From the NCBI RefSeq assembly GCF_000948415.1, contig NZ_JYII01000006.1:310001-374000 (forward strand): a stretch of DNA of 64,000 nucleotides, in the 5' to 3' direction. The position numbers and the translations under genes were made by a program. The stretch comes from Thalassospira sp. HJ. Its GTDB lineage: Bacteria > Pseudomonadota > Alphaproteobacteria > Rhodospirillales > Thalassospiraceae. This document shows, in pieces, positions 8,712-18,485 of the stretch. The notes beneath the pieces were generated by a model, which was given only the letters and a program-made list of their open reading frames with translations, was not told where the DNA came from and did not search any database. Within the stretch, counting starts at the first letter, position 1; the number at the start of each line of letters is the position of its first letter.

Positions 8712-10217
8712 ATGGCCATGTCCAATTTGCAGCATTCTGAAGTCCCCCCGCAGGCTAATCCGGACCTTTCGCACGAGGCGGAAGAAGACGAAATCCCGCT
8801 TTATAAGAAGCGCGACAAAGTCTATCCGAAACGCGTATCCGGACGGTTCAGAAACCTTAAATGGTTTGCGCTGATCGCCCTTCTAGGCATCTATTGGGTC
8901 GTGCCCTGGCTGCGCTGGGACCGTGGGGCAAGCGCCCCGGATCAGGCTGTTCTGATCGATATGGACCTTGGCCGCGCCTATTTCTTCTTCATCGAAATCT
9001 GGCCGCAGGAAGTCTATTACATCACCGGCATCCTGATCATGGCGGCTGTCGGGCTGTTCCTAGCGACCTCGCTGTTTGGACGTATCTGGTGTGGCTATGC
9101 TTGCCCGCAGACGGTCTGGACCGACCTGTTCATGCTGGTCGAACGCTACATTCAGGGTGACCGTAACGCCCGTGTCCGCCTTGACAAGTCGAAATGGACG
9201 TTGGAAAAAATCTGGAAAATCAGTGCAACGCACCTGGCCTGGATTGCGATCTCGATGGCAACCGGCGGTGCCTTTGTTCTGTATTTCCACGACGCCCCAA
9301 CGGTGATAGTCGATATCTTCACCGCCAATGCGTCATACGGCACCTATGTCACGATCGCATTCCTGACCGGTTCGACCTACCTTCTGGCGGGTTGGGCCCG
9401 CGAACAGGTTTGCACCTATATGTGCCCGTGGCCGCGCTTCCAGTCTGCCATGCTTGATGACGAAAGCATGATCGTCACCTATGAAAGCTGGCGTGGTGAA
9501 ACGCGTGGTCCGCTCAAACGTAAAAATCTGGTGCGTGGCGAAGTACCTGAAACAGGTCACTGCATCGATTGCCATGCCTGTGTGAACGTCTGCCCGACCG
9601 GCATTGATATCCGCGATGGCCTGCAGCTGGAATGCATCGGATGTGGTCTGTGCATTGATGCCTGTAACGATATGATGGACAAGGTCGGCTTCCCGCGGGA
9701 TCTGGTGCGCTTTGACTCGGTCCAGAACACCCAGCTTCGCTCCCAAGGCAAGGCAACCCGCGTGCGTATCATTCGCCCGCGTACCATCTTCTATTCGGTG
9801 CTGCTGGTGATCATTGCATCGGTCATGATGTTTGGCCTGGCCAACCGTTCAGTCCTTGAACTCAATGTCCTGCGCGACCGTAACCCGTTGTTTGTTGCCC
9901 TGTCGAACGGGGACGTGCGCAATGGGTACACGCTTAAGGTTCTGAACAAGGAACAAGCTGAAAAAACCTATGTCCTGTCCCTTGAAGGGATCAACGCGAC
10001 CGATCTTCAGGTCATCGGTCTGACGCCCAATCAGGACGGCACCTATGATCTGGATGTGGCCCCTGACCGGGTCGGCAGCTTCCGTGTCTTTGTGGCCGCT
10101 AGCCCCAAGGCACTTGATGGTAAATCGACACCGTTCGAATTCACTGTGACCGATAAGGAAACCGGCAACACCGAAACTTATGATACAGTGTTCGCCGGTC
10201 CGGAAAACGACCGCTGA
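8712..10217 (+). CDS. ccoG: cbb3 oxidase assembly protein CcoG (4Fe-4S, membrane)
   Basis: A 501-residue membrane ferredoxin of the CcoG/RdxA/FixG family, needed for maturation of the cbb3 copper centre; family work links it to reduction of Cu(II). Several hydrophobic segments lie in the first half, with a CGYACPQTVW loop and a second CTYMCPW. A bacterial ferredoxin-type cluster region follows: CIDCHACVNVCPTG then CIGCGLCIDACN (about residues 284-319). A further membrane segment precedes a periplasmic Ig-like C-terminal domain. It heads ccoGHIS behind an FNR box. Confidence 0.96.
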   Translation: MAMSNLQHSEVPPQANPDLSHEAEEDEIPLYKKRDKVYPKRVSGRFRNLKWFALIALLGIYWVVPWLRWDRGASAPDQAVLIDMDLGRAYFFFIEIWPQEVYYITGILIMAAVGLFLATSLFGRIWCGYACPQTVWTDLFMLVERYIQGDRNARVRLDKSKWTLEKIWKISATHLAWIAISMATGGAFVLYFHDAPTVIVDIFTANASYGTYVTIAFLTGSTYLLAGWAREQVCTYMCPWPRFQSAMLDDESMIVTYESWRGETRGPLKRKNLVRGEVPETGHCIDCHACVNVCPTGIDIRDGLQLECIGCGLCIDACNDMMDKVGFPRDLVRFDSVQNTQLRSQGKATRVRIIRPRTIFYSVLLVIIASVMMFGLANRSVLELNVLRDRNPLFVALSNGDVRNGYTLKVLNKEQAEKTYVLSLEGINATDLQVIGLTPNQDGTYDLDVAPDRVGSFRVFVAASPKALDGKSTPFEFTVTDKETGNTETYDTVFAGPENDR

Positions 10218-10249
10218 TCGCAGAAGCGTTTCAGTACAGGAGACAAGAA

Positions 10250-10768
10250 ATGGCAATGCAGATGACATCACCTTCCACAAATCAGAATGGCCCGCGCAAA
10301 TCGGACCGCTGGATTCCGTGGTATTTTGTCGGTGGCTTCGCCGTCATGCTGATTGCCAATATCTCGCTGATCACGTTTTCAATGACCAGCTGGAATGGCC
10401 TTGTGACCAAGCATGCCTTCGAAGAGGGCAACAATTATAACGCGGCCATTTCTGGTGCCGCCCGCCAAGAAGAACTTGGCTGGCGCAGCAAGCTGAGTGT
10501 CGACGGTGTCATTAATCAGAATGGCACCATCACCATCCTGTTCCGTGACAAGGACTCCAAGCCGATCACGGGTGCCAAGATGTCTGTCATGATGTCGCGT
10601 GCCGATCGTGATGATCTGGATGCCACCATCCCGATGGCGGAAATCGCGCCGGGTGAATATCGTGCAAGTGCCTCCTTCCCGGTTTACGGGCGTTGGCAGC
10701 TGCGTACCGTCGCCAATGCGATGGGTGATGATTATCAGACCGTCGAGTATGTCGTCGTAAATCCATGA
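10250..10768 (+). CDS. ccoH: cbb3 oxidase assembly protein CcoH (FixH family)
   Basis: A 172-residue membrane-anchored protein of the FixH family, required for stable cbb3 assembly. One N-terminal transmembrane helix (WYFVGGFAVMLIANISLITF) is followed by a periplasmic beta-rich domain with the family's LFRDKDSKPITGAKMSV and GEYRASASFPVYGRWQL segments. A sextet-like upstream GGAGACAAG gives the ribosome site. Its stop overlaps the ccoI start by 4 nt (ATGA), which indicates translational coupling. Confidence 0.93.
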   Translation: MAMQMTSPSTNQNGPRKSDRWIPWYFVGGFAVMLIANISLITFSMTSWNGLVTKHAFEEGNNYNAAISGAARQEELGWRSKLSVDGVINQNGTITILFRDKDSKPITGAKMSVMMSRADRDDLDATIPMAEIAPGEYRASASFPVYGRWQLRTVANAMGDDYQTVEYVVVNP

Positions 10769-13188
10769 ACGCCCCCCTTCAGTCCTGCCGCCATTGCGGC
10801 GAGCCGGTGACAGCCATGTCCCCCGCAGCCCCCGACTTTTGTTGTGCCGGGTGTGCGGGTGCTTATGAGCTTCTCGGCGAAATGGGGCTGACATCCTATT
10901 ACAACCGACGTGCCATCGATCCCAAAGTCCGTGCCCTACGGCCGGACGAAGAAGAAGTCGCCAATTTCGATTTCACCGAACTCGCCAGCACCGATAACGA
11001 AGGCCACCATCATCTCAACCTGATGGTCGATGGCATTCATTGTGCGGCCTGTGTCTGGCTGATCGAAACCCTGCTGCAGCGAAACAGTGCGGTCTTGCAG
11101 GCGCGTGTCAATATGACGACCCGTCGCCTACGCCTGAGCTGGCAGGGTGAAGTTGCCGATATCGAAGACATCATTCGCCCGGTCATGCAGATGGGCTATC
11201 GCCTGATCCCGTTTGATCCGGCCGCCCTTGAACAGGCCACGACATCGCGCAACAAGGAATTGCTGCGTTGTCTGGCGGTTGCAGGCTTTGCCGCCGGTAA
11301 CGTCATGTTGCTGTCTGTTTCGGTCTGGGCCGGGTATTTTCAGGGCATGGGCGGGGCAACCCGCGATCTGTTTCACTGGATTTCGGCCCTGATCGCCCTT
11401 CCGGCTGCGGCCTATGCCGGATTGCCGTTTTATCGCTCGGCAATTGGGGCTATTCGCAATCGCCGAGTCAATATGGATGTGCCGATCAGTCTGGGGGTCA
11501 TTCTGGCGCTTGGTATGAGCTTGGCACAAACCATTCGCGGCGAACCACATGCCTATTTCGACAGTGCGATTACCCTTCTCTTCTTCCTTCTGATCGGGCG
11601 TTACCTAGATGGGCGCGCACGTGGTCAGGCCCGCTCGGCGGCCGAACATCTTCTGTCGCTGAATGCACGCTCGATCACGGTGATTGAGCCTGATGGCACT
11701 CGGCGTCTGATCGCGCCGCAAAAGGCGACACCGGGCATGATCGTTCTGGCCGCAGCCGGCGAACGCATCGGCATTGATGGCACGGTCATCGAAGGTCAGT
11801 CCGATATCGATACCAGCATCATTACCGGCGAAAGCATTCCCGTCCTGACCCGACCGGGCACCACAGTGTTTGCCGGCACCACCAATATTTCCGCCCCGCT
11901 TCGCATCGAAGTCACCGCGACCGGCGGTAATACGTTGCTATCGGAAATTGTCCGCTTGATGGAAAATGCCGAACAGGGCCGCGCGCGTTATGTCGCCATT
12001 GCCGATCGTGTGGCAAAGGCCTATGCGCCGGTGGTTCACACCCTGTCGCTGGCGACCTTTATTGGCTGGTGGCTGATTGGCGGCATTGGCTGGCAGGATG
12101 CGCTGATGAACGCCATCGCGGTTCTGATCATTACCTGCCCCTGCGCACTAGCACTTGCCGTTCCGGTCGTGCAGGTGATTGCCACCGGGCGTCTTTTGCG
12201 GGCCGGGATCCTGGTTAAATCGGCAACTGCCCTTGAACGCCTGACCAAGATCACCGGCATCATTTTTGATAAAACCGGCACACTGACAACAGGCAAACCC
12301 GAACTGGTCGCTCAGCCACCGGAAGACAAGCTGATGCTAGCCGCTAGCATGGCAGCCAACAGTAACCATCCGCTATCGCGGGCACTGGTGCGTGCGGCTG
12401 GCAACGTCACCCCCCAGGTCAATGTCAGCGAACAGGCCGGTCTTGGCCTGATGATGCAGGGCCCGGCGGGTCCGGTCCGCCTTGGCAGCCGGACGTTTTG
12501 TGACATTGCCGAAAACGCCGATGTGCCGTCCGATATTACCGGTCCGGAATTATGGCTGGCCGAGCCGGGCGTGGCCCCAACCCGCTTCGTCTTCCGCGAT
12601 ACCATGCGCAGCGACGCGCCCGATGTCATCGAGACGCTTCGCAAGCGCGGCTTTGACATGACCCTGCTTTCGGGCGACCGCGAAAGCACGGTGCGCCAGC
12701 TTGCGCAAACGCTGGGCATTCCAAACTGGCAGGCCCGCATGTCCCCGACCGACAAGGCCAACCACATTCAGACCCGATCAGACGATGGCAAGCATGACCT
12801 GATGGTTGGTGATGGCATCAATGATGCCCCGGCCCTTGCCGCGGCCCACGCCTCGATGTCGCCAGCCACCGCCGCCGAAATTTCGCAAAATGCCGCTGAC
12901 ATCGTTTTTCAGGGTGACCGGCTTGGTGCCGTGATCGAGGCGATTGATGTTGCCCGCAAGGCCGATCGACTGGTGCGTCAGAATTTCGCCCTGTCATTCG
13001 CCTATAACGTGATCACCATTCCACTGGCGGTATCAGGGTTTGTCACCCCACTTTTCGCTGCAATTGCAATGTCATCTTCTTCACTCATCGTGATCGCCAA
13101 TGCCTTGCGTTTACACGTAAAATCGGGCAAGCCTGAAGGTGTCGACATCAAACCGGCAACCGAATTGTCGCAGCAGGCAGGAACTTGA
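10765..13188 (+). CDS. ccoI: Copper-exporting P1B-type ATPase for cbb3 assembly (CcoI)
   Basis: An 807-residue CopA2/FixI-type ATPase that delivers copper across the inner membrane for the cbb3 CuB site. An N-terminal Cys-rich segment (CRHCGEP, FCCAGCAGAYELL) precedes a heavy-metal-associated domain with IHCAACVW. The core has the CPCALALAVP transport motif in a membrane helix, a TGES actuator loop, the DKTGTLTTGKP phosphorylation site and the GDGINDAPAL hinge. It starts inside the ccoH stop and is followed 4 bp later by ccoS. Confidence 0.97.
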   Translation: MNAPLQSCRHCGEPVTAMSPAAPDFCCAGCAGAYELLGEMGLTSYYNRRAIDPKVRALRPDEEEVANFDFTELASTDNEGHHHLNLMVDGIHCAACVWLIETLLQRNSAVLQARVNMTTRRLRLSWQGEVADIEDIIRPVMQMGYRLIPFDPAALEQATTSRNKELLRCLAVAGFAAGNVMLLSVSVWAGYFQGMGGATRDLFHWISALIALPAAAYAGLPFYRSAIGAIRNRRVNMDVPISLGVILALGMSLAQTIRGEPHAYFDSAITLLFFLLIGRYLDGRARGQARSAAEHLLSLNARSITVIEPDGTRRLIAPQKATPGMIVLAAAGERIGIDGTVIEGQSDIDTSIITGESIPVLTRPGTTVFAGTTNISAPLRIEVTATGGNTLLSEIVRLMENAEQGRARYVAIADRVAKAYAPVVHTLSLATFIGWWLIGGIGWQDALMNAIAVLIITCPCALALAVPVVQVIATGRLLRAGILVKSATALERLTKITGIIFDKTGTLTTGKPELVAQPPEDKLMLAASMAANSNHPLSRALVRAAGNVTPQVNVSEQAGLGLMMQGPAGPVRLGSRTFCDIAENADVPSDITGPELWLAEPGVAPTRFVFRDTMRSDAPDVIETLRKRGFDMTLLSGDRESTVRQLAQTLGIPNWQARMSPTDKANHIQTRSDDGKHDLMVGDGINDAPALAAAHASMSPATAAEISQNAADIVFQGDRLGAVIEAIDVARKADRLVRQNFALSFAYNVITIPLAVSGFVTPLFAAIAMSSSSLIVIANALRLHVKSGKPEGVDIKPATELSQQAGT

Positions 13189-13192
13189 TGCC

Positions 13193-13381
13193 ATGAGCAA
13201 CCTTCTTCTCCTGATCCCGATTGCATTGTTTCTTGGGCTTCTGGGCCTTGGAGCATTCTTGTGGTCGTTGCGTTCAGGGCAGTTTGACGATATGGAAGGT
13301 GCGGCAAATCGCATTCTGTTTGATGACGATGATGTCAAACCGTCAGGCAATTCGAAAAAGTTCCATCAGGACGAGAGTTAG
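13193..13381 (+). CDS. ccoS: cbb3 oxidase assembly protein CcoS
   Basis: A 62-residue single-span protein (MSNLLLLIPIALFLGLLGLG...) with the typical WSLRSGQFDDMEGAANRILFDDD segment after the helix. CcoS is needed for cofactor insertion into cbb3 oxidase. I use ATG 13193, 4 bp after the ccoI stop, because the 18 codons upstream in the same frame lie inside ccoI. Confidence 0.94.
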   Translation: MSNLLLLIPIALFLGLLGLGAFLWSLRSGQFDDMEGAANRILFDDDDVKPSGNSKKFHQDES

Positions 13382-13460
13382 AATTGCTTGAAACAGGCCT
13401 ATCTCATCAGATAGATTTGTCTGTATTCCGTTTACCGGGTCACCAGCATCGGAGTCTGCG

Positions 13461-14159
13461 ATGGCAGTCCGCCCCCAAATCTGCGAAGCCTGTTCTATCA
13501 AGGATTTAACTTTCTGCTCGGCGCTGCATGGCGACGAACATGATCAGTTACGTCAATTGCTGACCCATGCTCATTACGACTCGCACAGCACGATTTTCCA
13601 CGAAGCCGAAGAAGCCGATTACGTCTTCAACGTTACGGCAGGCTCGGTAAAGTTGTATAAACTGCTTGGTGATGGTCGTCGACAGATTACCGGCTTCCTG
13701 TTTGCAGGTGACTTCCTCGGCCTCGCGCTGAACTCGAACTACAGCTATTCCGCCGAGGCGATCGAACCGGTCACCGCGTGTCGCTTCCCGCGTCAGAAAC
13801 TTGAAAAGCTGTTCGACAAGTTCCCGCATCTTGAAAAACGCATGCTGGGCATGGCGGTCGATGAACTGGCAGCAGCCCAGGACCAGATGCTTCTGCTTGG
13901 CCGCAAGACCGCCAAGGAAAAGGTCGCATCCTTCCTTCTGATGCTGGCCCGCCGTCAGGAACATCGCGGAGAAAGCACGGAAACCATCAACGTCCCCATG
14001 AGCCGGTCTGATATTGCCGATTACCTTGGCCTGACGATTGAGACCGTGTCACGCACGCTGACCCAGCTGCGCAAGGAATCGACCATTTCGCTCAAGGATA
14101 ACCGCCATATCGAGGCGGTCGGTCTGGACATGCTTGAAGATCTTGCCGAAGGTCTGTGA
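13461..14159 (+). CDS. FNR-type oxygen-responsive transcription regulator
   Basis: A 232-residue Crp/Fnr family regulator. The N-terminal cysteines C8-x2-C11-x7-C19 plus a central C107 match the four ligands of an oxygen-labile 4Fe-4S cluster, so this is an FNR/FnrN/AadR type and not a Cys-poor FixK. A cAMP-binding-like beta-roll fills the middle. The C-terminal HTH (SRSDIADYLGLTIETVSRTL) has the E-xx-SR recognition helix that reads TTGA-N4-TCAA type boxes. It sits 80 bp after ccoS and is the obvious candidate to act on the boxes at 4763, 4885 and 8523. Confidence 0.93.
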   Translation: MAVRPQICEACSIKDLTFCSALHGDEHDQLRQLLTHAHYDSHSTIFHEAEEADYVFNVTAGSVKLYKLLGDGRRQITGFLFAGDFLGLALNSNYSYSAEAIEPVTACRFPRQKLEKLFDKFPHLEKRMLGMAVDELAAAQDQMLLLGRKTAKEKVASFLLMLARRQEHRGESTETINVPMSRSDIADYLGLTIETVSRTLTQLRKESTISLKDNRHIEAVGLDMLEDLAEGL

Positions 14160-14372
14160 GTTTGCCGTGCCTGTAAACGGCCAATAGCTTTTCCTGGCGC
14201 AGAATCGTCGAACCAATTGCCTGAACGCGCCAGAAGTGCCGGTTATTGGCCGAATTGCCTATTTCGCGATTGCAAAAAAAGTTTCCCGATTGCGGCTGTG
14301 ATATTGTACACATGACCGCACGCCTGACAAAGATCGGGCAGCGAAATCCGGTTAAACCGGGGGAGAAACGTC

Positions 14373-15218
14373 ATGAGTGCCACCAGCAAGAAAATGGGTC
14401 GGACCTCCGTCCCAGAACTTCGCGCCCGCAAGGGCAAAGATCCGATTGTCTGCCTGACGGCCTATACCGCGCCCATGGCGCAACGCCTTGATGAACATTG
14501 CGACCTGCTTCTGGTCGGCGATTCACTGGGCATGGTTGTCTATGGCATGGAAAGCACGCTTGCCGTGACCGTCGATATGATGGTCAACCATGGCAAGGCC
14601 GTGATGCGCGGATCCAAGAATGCCTGCGTTGTTGTTGATCTGCCCTTTGGCAGCTATCAGGAATCCAAGGAACAGGCGTTCCGCACGGCATCCCACATTC
14701 TGGCTGAAACCGGCTGCGCTGCCGTCAAGCTTGAAGGCGGCGCCGAACTTGCCGAAACCATCGAATTTCTGACCATGCGCGGTGTGCCGGTCATGGCCCA
14801 TATCGGCCTGATGCCCCAACAGGTCAACACCATGGGTGGTTTCAAAAGCCAGGGCCGTGACGAAGAAACTGCGATGAAGGCCCTTGCTGATGCCAAGGCC
14901 GTTGCCAAGGCCGGAGCATTCTCGGTCGTGATCGAAGGGACGGTCGAACCGGTCGCCCGTCAGATCACCGAAACCATCGACATTCCGACCATCGGCATTG
15001 GTGCCTCGGTCGCCTGTGATGGTCAGGTTCTGGTTACCGAAGACATCCTTGGCATGTTCTCGGACTTCACGCCGAAATTCGTCAAGCGCTACGCCAATCT
15101 TGGCGATGCCGTTTCCGAAGCGGTCGGCCAATATGCCGATGAAGTCCGCACCCGCCAGTTCCCGGCGGATGAACATTGCTTTGGTGTGGCGAAAAAAGGT
15201 AACTTGCGCGCGGTCTGA
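14373..15218 (+). CDS. panB: 3-methyl-2-oxobutanoate hydroxymethyltransferase
   Basis: First committed enzyme of pantothenate synthesis; it makes ketopantoate from alpha-ketoisovalerate and methylene-THF. At 281 residues it is slightly longer than many homologues. The N-terminal [19 protein letters not shown] and the Mg-binding [17 protein letters not shown] are diagnostic, as are AVKLEGG and [14 protein letters not shown]. It is 45 bp upstream of panC on the same strand, so the two probably share a transcript. The 213-bp gap from the FNR regulator shows no clear terminator. Confidence 0.96.
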   Translation: MSATSKKMGRTSVPELRARKGKDPIVCLTAYTAPMAQRLDEHCDLLLVGDSLGMVVYGMESTLAVTVDMMVNHGKAVMRGSKNACVVVDLPFGSYQESKEQAFRTASHILAETGCAAVKLEGGAELAETIEFLTMRGVPVMAHIGLMPQQVNTMGGFKSQGRDEETAMKALADAKAVAKAGAFSVVIEGTVEPVARQITETIDIPTIGIGASVACDGQVLVTEDILGMFSDFTPKFVKRYANLGDAVSEAVGQYADEVRTRQFPADEHCFGVAKKGNLRAV

Positions 15219-15263
15219 TTAAGACCGCCGCGATTTTCTGCAATCTTCGGTACGACGATAACG

Positions 15264-16121
15264 ATGTCCCTTACGACTGTTCACACTGTCGCTGATTTGC
15301 GCGCGACTGTTGCCGACTGGCGCGCGCAAGGTCTGCGTGTCGCCCTGGTCCCGACCATGGGCGCGCTTCATGATGGCCATGTCAGCCTGACCCATCTTGC
15401 CCGTGAACATGCCGACCGGGTAATCGTATCGATCTTCGTCAATCCGACCCAGTTTGCACCCAACGAGGATTTCGGGGCTTATCCGCGCACCCTGCCTGCC
15501 GATCAGAAGCTGCTTGATGCCGCTGGTATCGAGCTGTGCTTCGCCCCCTCGGTCGAGGAAATGTATCCTGACGGCTTTGCCACCAAGGTCTGCGTTGATG
15601 GTGCGATGACCAATGTGCTGTGCGGGGCTGCCCGCCCCGGTCACTTTGATGGCGTGGCACAGGTCGTAACCAAACTGCTGCTGCAGGCCCTGCCAGATTG
15701 CGCAATCTTCGGGCAAAAAGACTATCAGCAACTGATGGTCATCCGTCGTTTCAGTGCGGATCTGAATATCCCGGTCGAGATTATCGGGGCAAAAATCCTG
15801 CGCGAAGCGGATGGTCTGGCCATGTCATCGCGCAACCGCTACCTGACGGCTGAAGAACGTGCGGTTGCCCCGACGCTAAATGCGGTACTCGCCGAAATCA
15901 CCGCCAAGGCCGCCAAGGGTACCGAACTCGGCCCGCTTCTGGCCAAGGGGCGCGAAGATATCCTCAAGGCCGGCTTCGATCCGATTGATTATCTTGAAGT
16001 CCGCGATGCCGCAACACTCGAACTGGTCAGCGACACGGTCCAAAAAACGGCCCGAATCTTCGTCGCCGCCCGGCTTGGCAAGGCACGTTTAATCGACAAT
16101 CACGCGATTGAGCCTGCGTAA
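15264..16121 (+). CDS. panC: Pantothenate synthetase
   Basis: ATP-dependent ligase joining pantoate and beta-alanine, 285 residues. PTMGALHDGHVSL (about residues 29-41) holds the HxGH-type nucleotide motif. FVNPTQF, GQKDYQQLMVIRR and the KMSKS-like MSSRNRYL motif are all present. It follows panB and ends before an AT-flanked hairpin. Confidence 0.97.
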   Translation: MSLTTVHTVADLRATVADWRAQGLRVALVPTMGALHDGHVSLTHLAREHADRVIVSIFVNPTQFAPNEDFGAYPRTLPADQKLLDAAGIELCFAPSVEEMYPDGFATKVCVDGAMTNVLCGAARPGHFDGVAQVVTKLLLQALPDCAIFGQKDYQQLMVIRRFSADLNIPVEIIGAKILREADGLAMSSRNRYLTAEERAVAPTLNAVLAEITAKAAKGTELGPLLAKGREDILKAGFDPIDYLEVRDAATLELVSDTVQKTARIFVAARLGKARLIDNHAIEPA

Positions 16122-16203
16122 CTTTTGGCATGACGGCAAGCATGACCGGGGGTTAAACACCCGGGCACAGTGGCGGAATCGCCAATTGCACGGCAAAGTC
16201 GAT

Positions 16204-16228
16204 AAAAAGCGCAGAATAACGCGCTTTT
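16204..16228 (+). terminator. Probable panBC terminator
   Basis: 8-bp stem AAAAGCGC / GCGCTTTT around an 8-nt loop, about 85 bp after panC. The T-run is only four long, so termination may be partial. A second weak dyad (CCGGG...CCCGG, 16145-16164) lies upstream. Confidence 0.5.
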
Positions 16229-16387
16229 GCGCCCGATTGCGCTTGACTCCCACCCCCTGATCCAATAAACCCTCCCCACCAAAGGTCGCCCAAGAGGTGA
16301 CTCCCCCAGTCCTCGAGTTTCGAGCACTGGGTTTTAGTTTTTTGTGCGCACACGGTGGAAACACCAGCAACACAGACGGGATTTGGA

Positions 16388-17875
16388 ATGTTTGAAGGAC
16401 TAAGCGATCGCCTTGGCGGGGTTCTCGATAAGCTGCGCAAACGTGGCGCGCTGAAAGAATCCGACGTCAAGGAAGCCATGCGCGAAGTACGCGTCGCCCT
16501 GCTTGAGGCGGACGTGGCACTTCCGGTCGTGAAAACCTTTATCTCCAACGCCACCGAACGTGCAGTTGGTCAGGACGTTCTGCGCTCGGTCACCCCGGGC
16601 CAGATGGTTGTCAAGATCGTCCATGACGAACTGAAAAACATGCTGGGCGAAGGCGAGGAAATCAATCTCGCGTCTACCCCGCCGGTGCCGATCCTGATGG
16701 TCGGTCTGCAGGGCTCTGGTAAAACCACCAGTTCTGCGAAAATCGCGCTCAACCTGACCAAGAAGCGCAACAAGAAAGTCCTTCTGGCATCGCTCGATAT
16801 CTATCGTCCGGCCGCCCAGCAGCAGCTGAAGGTTCTGGCTGACGATAACGGCCTTGGCGTTCTGCCGATCATCATGGGCGAAAAGCCGGTGTCGATTGCA
16901 AAGCGCGCCATGGATACCGGCCGCAAGGAAGGCTATGACGCGGTCATCCTCGATACCGCCGGTCGCCTGCATATCGACATGGAACTGATGAGCGAAGTCG
17001 CCCAGGTCCGTGATGCGGTCAACCCGGTCGAGACGCTGCTGGTCACCGATGCGATGACCGGTCAGGACTCGGTGAACGTTGCCAAGGAATTTGCCGAAAA
17101 GGTCGGTATCACCGGTATCGTTCTGACCCGTGTTGACGGTGATGCCCGTGGTGGTGCCGCCCTTTCGATGCGTCAGATCACCGGCTGCCCGATCAAGATG
17201 ATCGGTATCGGCGAAAAAATCGACGAGATGGAAGCCTTCCATCCCGATCGTATCGCCAACCGTATTCTTGGCATGGGCGACGTTGTCAGCCTGGTTGAAA
17301 AGGCTGCCGAAAACATCAAGGCCGAAGACGCCGAGAAAATGGCCAAGAAGCTGCGTAAAGGTCAGTTTGACCTAAACGACCTTCTGGCACAGCTCAAACA
17401 GCTTCAGAAAATGGGTGATCTTTCCGGCATCATGGGGATGCTGCCGGGCATGGGCGCGCTGAAAAAACAGATGTCGCAGACCAAGCTTGATCCCAAACTG
17501 CTGACCCATCAGGAAGCGATCATCCTGTCAATGACGCCGAAAGAACGTGAAAACCCGGCCCTGATCAAGGCATCGCGAAAAAAACGTATTGCTGCGGGCT
17601 GTGGTCTGACGGTTCAGGATGTGAACAAGCTTCTGAAGCAGTACCAGACCATGTCCACCATGATCAAAAAGATGGGCAAAATGGGCAAGAAGGGTCTGTT
17701 TGGCGGCATGCCGAAAATGGACCCGGCAATGCTTGAGGGCGGCGAAATGCCGGACTTGGGCAACCTGCCAAAAGGATTGACCGGTGGCGGGGGCGGATTG
17801 CCGCCCGGGTTGCCGGGATTGGGAGGCGGCGGTGGCCTGCCTCCGGGATTCCCGGGGTTCGGCAAAAAGAAATAG
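16388..17875 (+). CDS. ffh: Signal recognition particle protein Ffh
   Basis: GTPase of the signal recognition particle, which binds signal peptides and 4.5S RNA and targets membrane proteins to FtsY. ATG 16388 (MFEGLSDRL, 495 aa) is the conserved family start; an 11-codon GTG extension is unlikely. The NG domain has GLQGSGKTTSSAK, DTAGRLH and TRVDGDARGGAAL. The Met-rich M domain follows from about residue 330 (GMLPGMGALKKQM, MTPKERENP, SRKKRIAAGCG for RNA binding). The last 40 residues are a Gly/Pro tail (GGGGGLPPG repeats), seen in other alphaproteobacteria. Confidence 0.97.
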   Translation: MFEGLSDRLGGVLDKLRKRGALKESDVKEAMREVRVALLEADVALPVVKTFISNATERAVGQDVLRSVTPGQMVVKIVHDELKNMLGEGEEINLASTPPVPILMVGLQGSGKTTSSAKIALNLTKKRNKKVLLASLDIYRPAAQQQLKVLADDNGLGVLPIIMGEKPVSIAKRAMDTGRKEGYDAVILDTAGRLHIDMELMSEVAQVRDAVNPVETLLVTDAMTGQDSVNVAKEFAEKVGITGIVLTRVDGDARGGAALSMRQITGCPIKMIGIGEKIDEMEAFHPDRIANRILGMGDVVSLVEKAAENIKAEDAEKMAKKLRKGQFDLNDLLAQLKQLQKMGDLSGIMGMLPGMGALKKQMSQTKLDPKLLTHQEAIILSMTPKERENPALIKASRKKRIAAGCGLTVQDVNKLLKQYQTMSTMIKKMGKMGKKGLFGGMPKMDPAMLEGGEMPDLGNLPKGLTGGGGGLPPGLPGLGGGGGLPPGFPGFGKKK

Positions 17876-18024
17876 CCAAGCCCCCGGTTCTAAAATGAGT
17901 TCTTCCAGAATTCCTCTTACGAACCAAACCCGGCCCTTAAAGCCGGATCAAAGACCAAGTGAATAGGCCCCTCGGGGTCATGATTTAGAAGACTACAAAC
18001 CCAAGCTGAAAGGAACTTATCCGA

Positions 18025-18438
18025 ATGGCTGTCAAGATTCGTCTTTCCCGTGGCGGTGCCAAAAAGCGTCCGTACTACCGTATCGTAGTTGCTGACGTTC
18101 GTGCCCCGCGTGACGGCAGCTTCATCGAGCGCGTCGGTACCTACGACCCGATGCTCCCGAAGGATGCTGACAACCGCGTTACCTTCAAAGAAGAGCGCAT
18201 CAAATACTGGCTGTCCGTTGGCGCACAGCCGACCGATCGTGTTGCACGTTTCCTGGGCAAAGCTGGCCTGGCTGACGCGTTCAAACCGACCGAACAGCCG
18301 CAGAAGTCCGCTCCGAAAGCGAAAGCTCAGGAACGTCTTCGTGAGAAAGCTGAGAAAGCCGAAGCTGCTGCTGCCGCTGCTGCGGAAGCCGCTGCCGAAG
18401 CAGCAGCACCTGCTGAAGAAGAAGCTGCAGGCGAGTAA
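18025..18438 (+). CDS. rpsP: 30S ribosomal protein S16
   Basis: Ribosomal protein S16 (137 aa). The conserved N-terminal 80 residues ([32 protein letters not shown]) make up the whole standard protein. From about residue 90 there is a Lys/Glu then Ala/Glu-rich extension ([20 protein letters not shown]), a common alphaproteobacterial feature. It opens rpsP-rimM-trmD-rplS, 149 bp after ffh, behind AAAGGAAC. Confidence 0.97.
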   Translation: MAVKIRLSRGGAKKRPYYRIVVADVRAPRDGSFIERVGTYDPMLPKDADNRVTFKEERIKYWLSVGAQPTDRVARFLGKAGLADAFKPTEQPQKSAPKAKAQERLREKAEKAEAAAAAAAEAAAEAAAPAEEEAAGE

Positions 18439-18485
18439 TCGCTGAACGCACGCTTTGATCAGATACCAAAAACTTGTGAACCGAA

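Noticed and set aside
16122-16387. 4.5S RNA (ffs) gene next to ffh
   Set aside because: No GGAAGCAGCC-type tip or matching stem is seen upstream of ffh; the region has only terminator-like hairpins.
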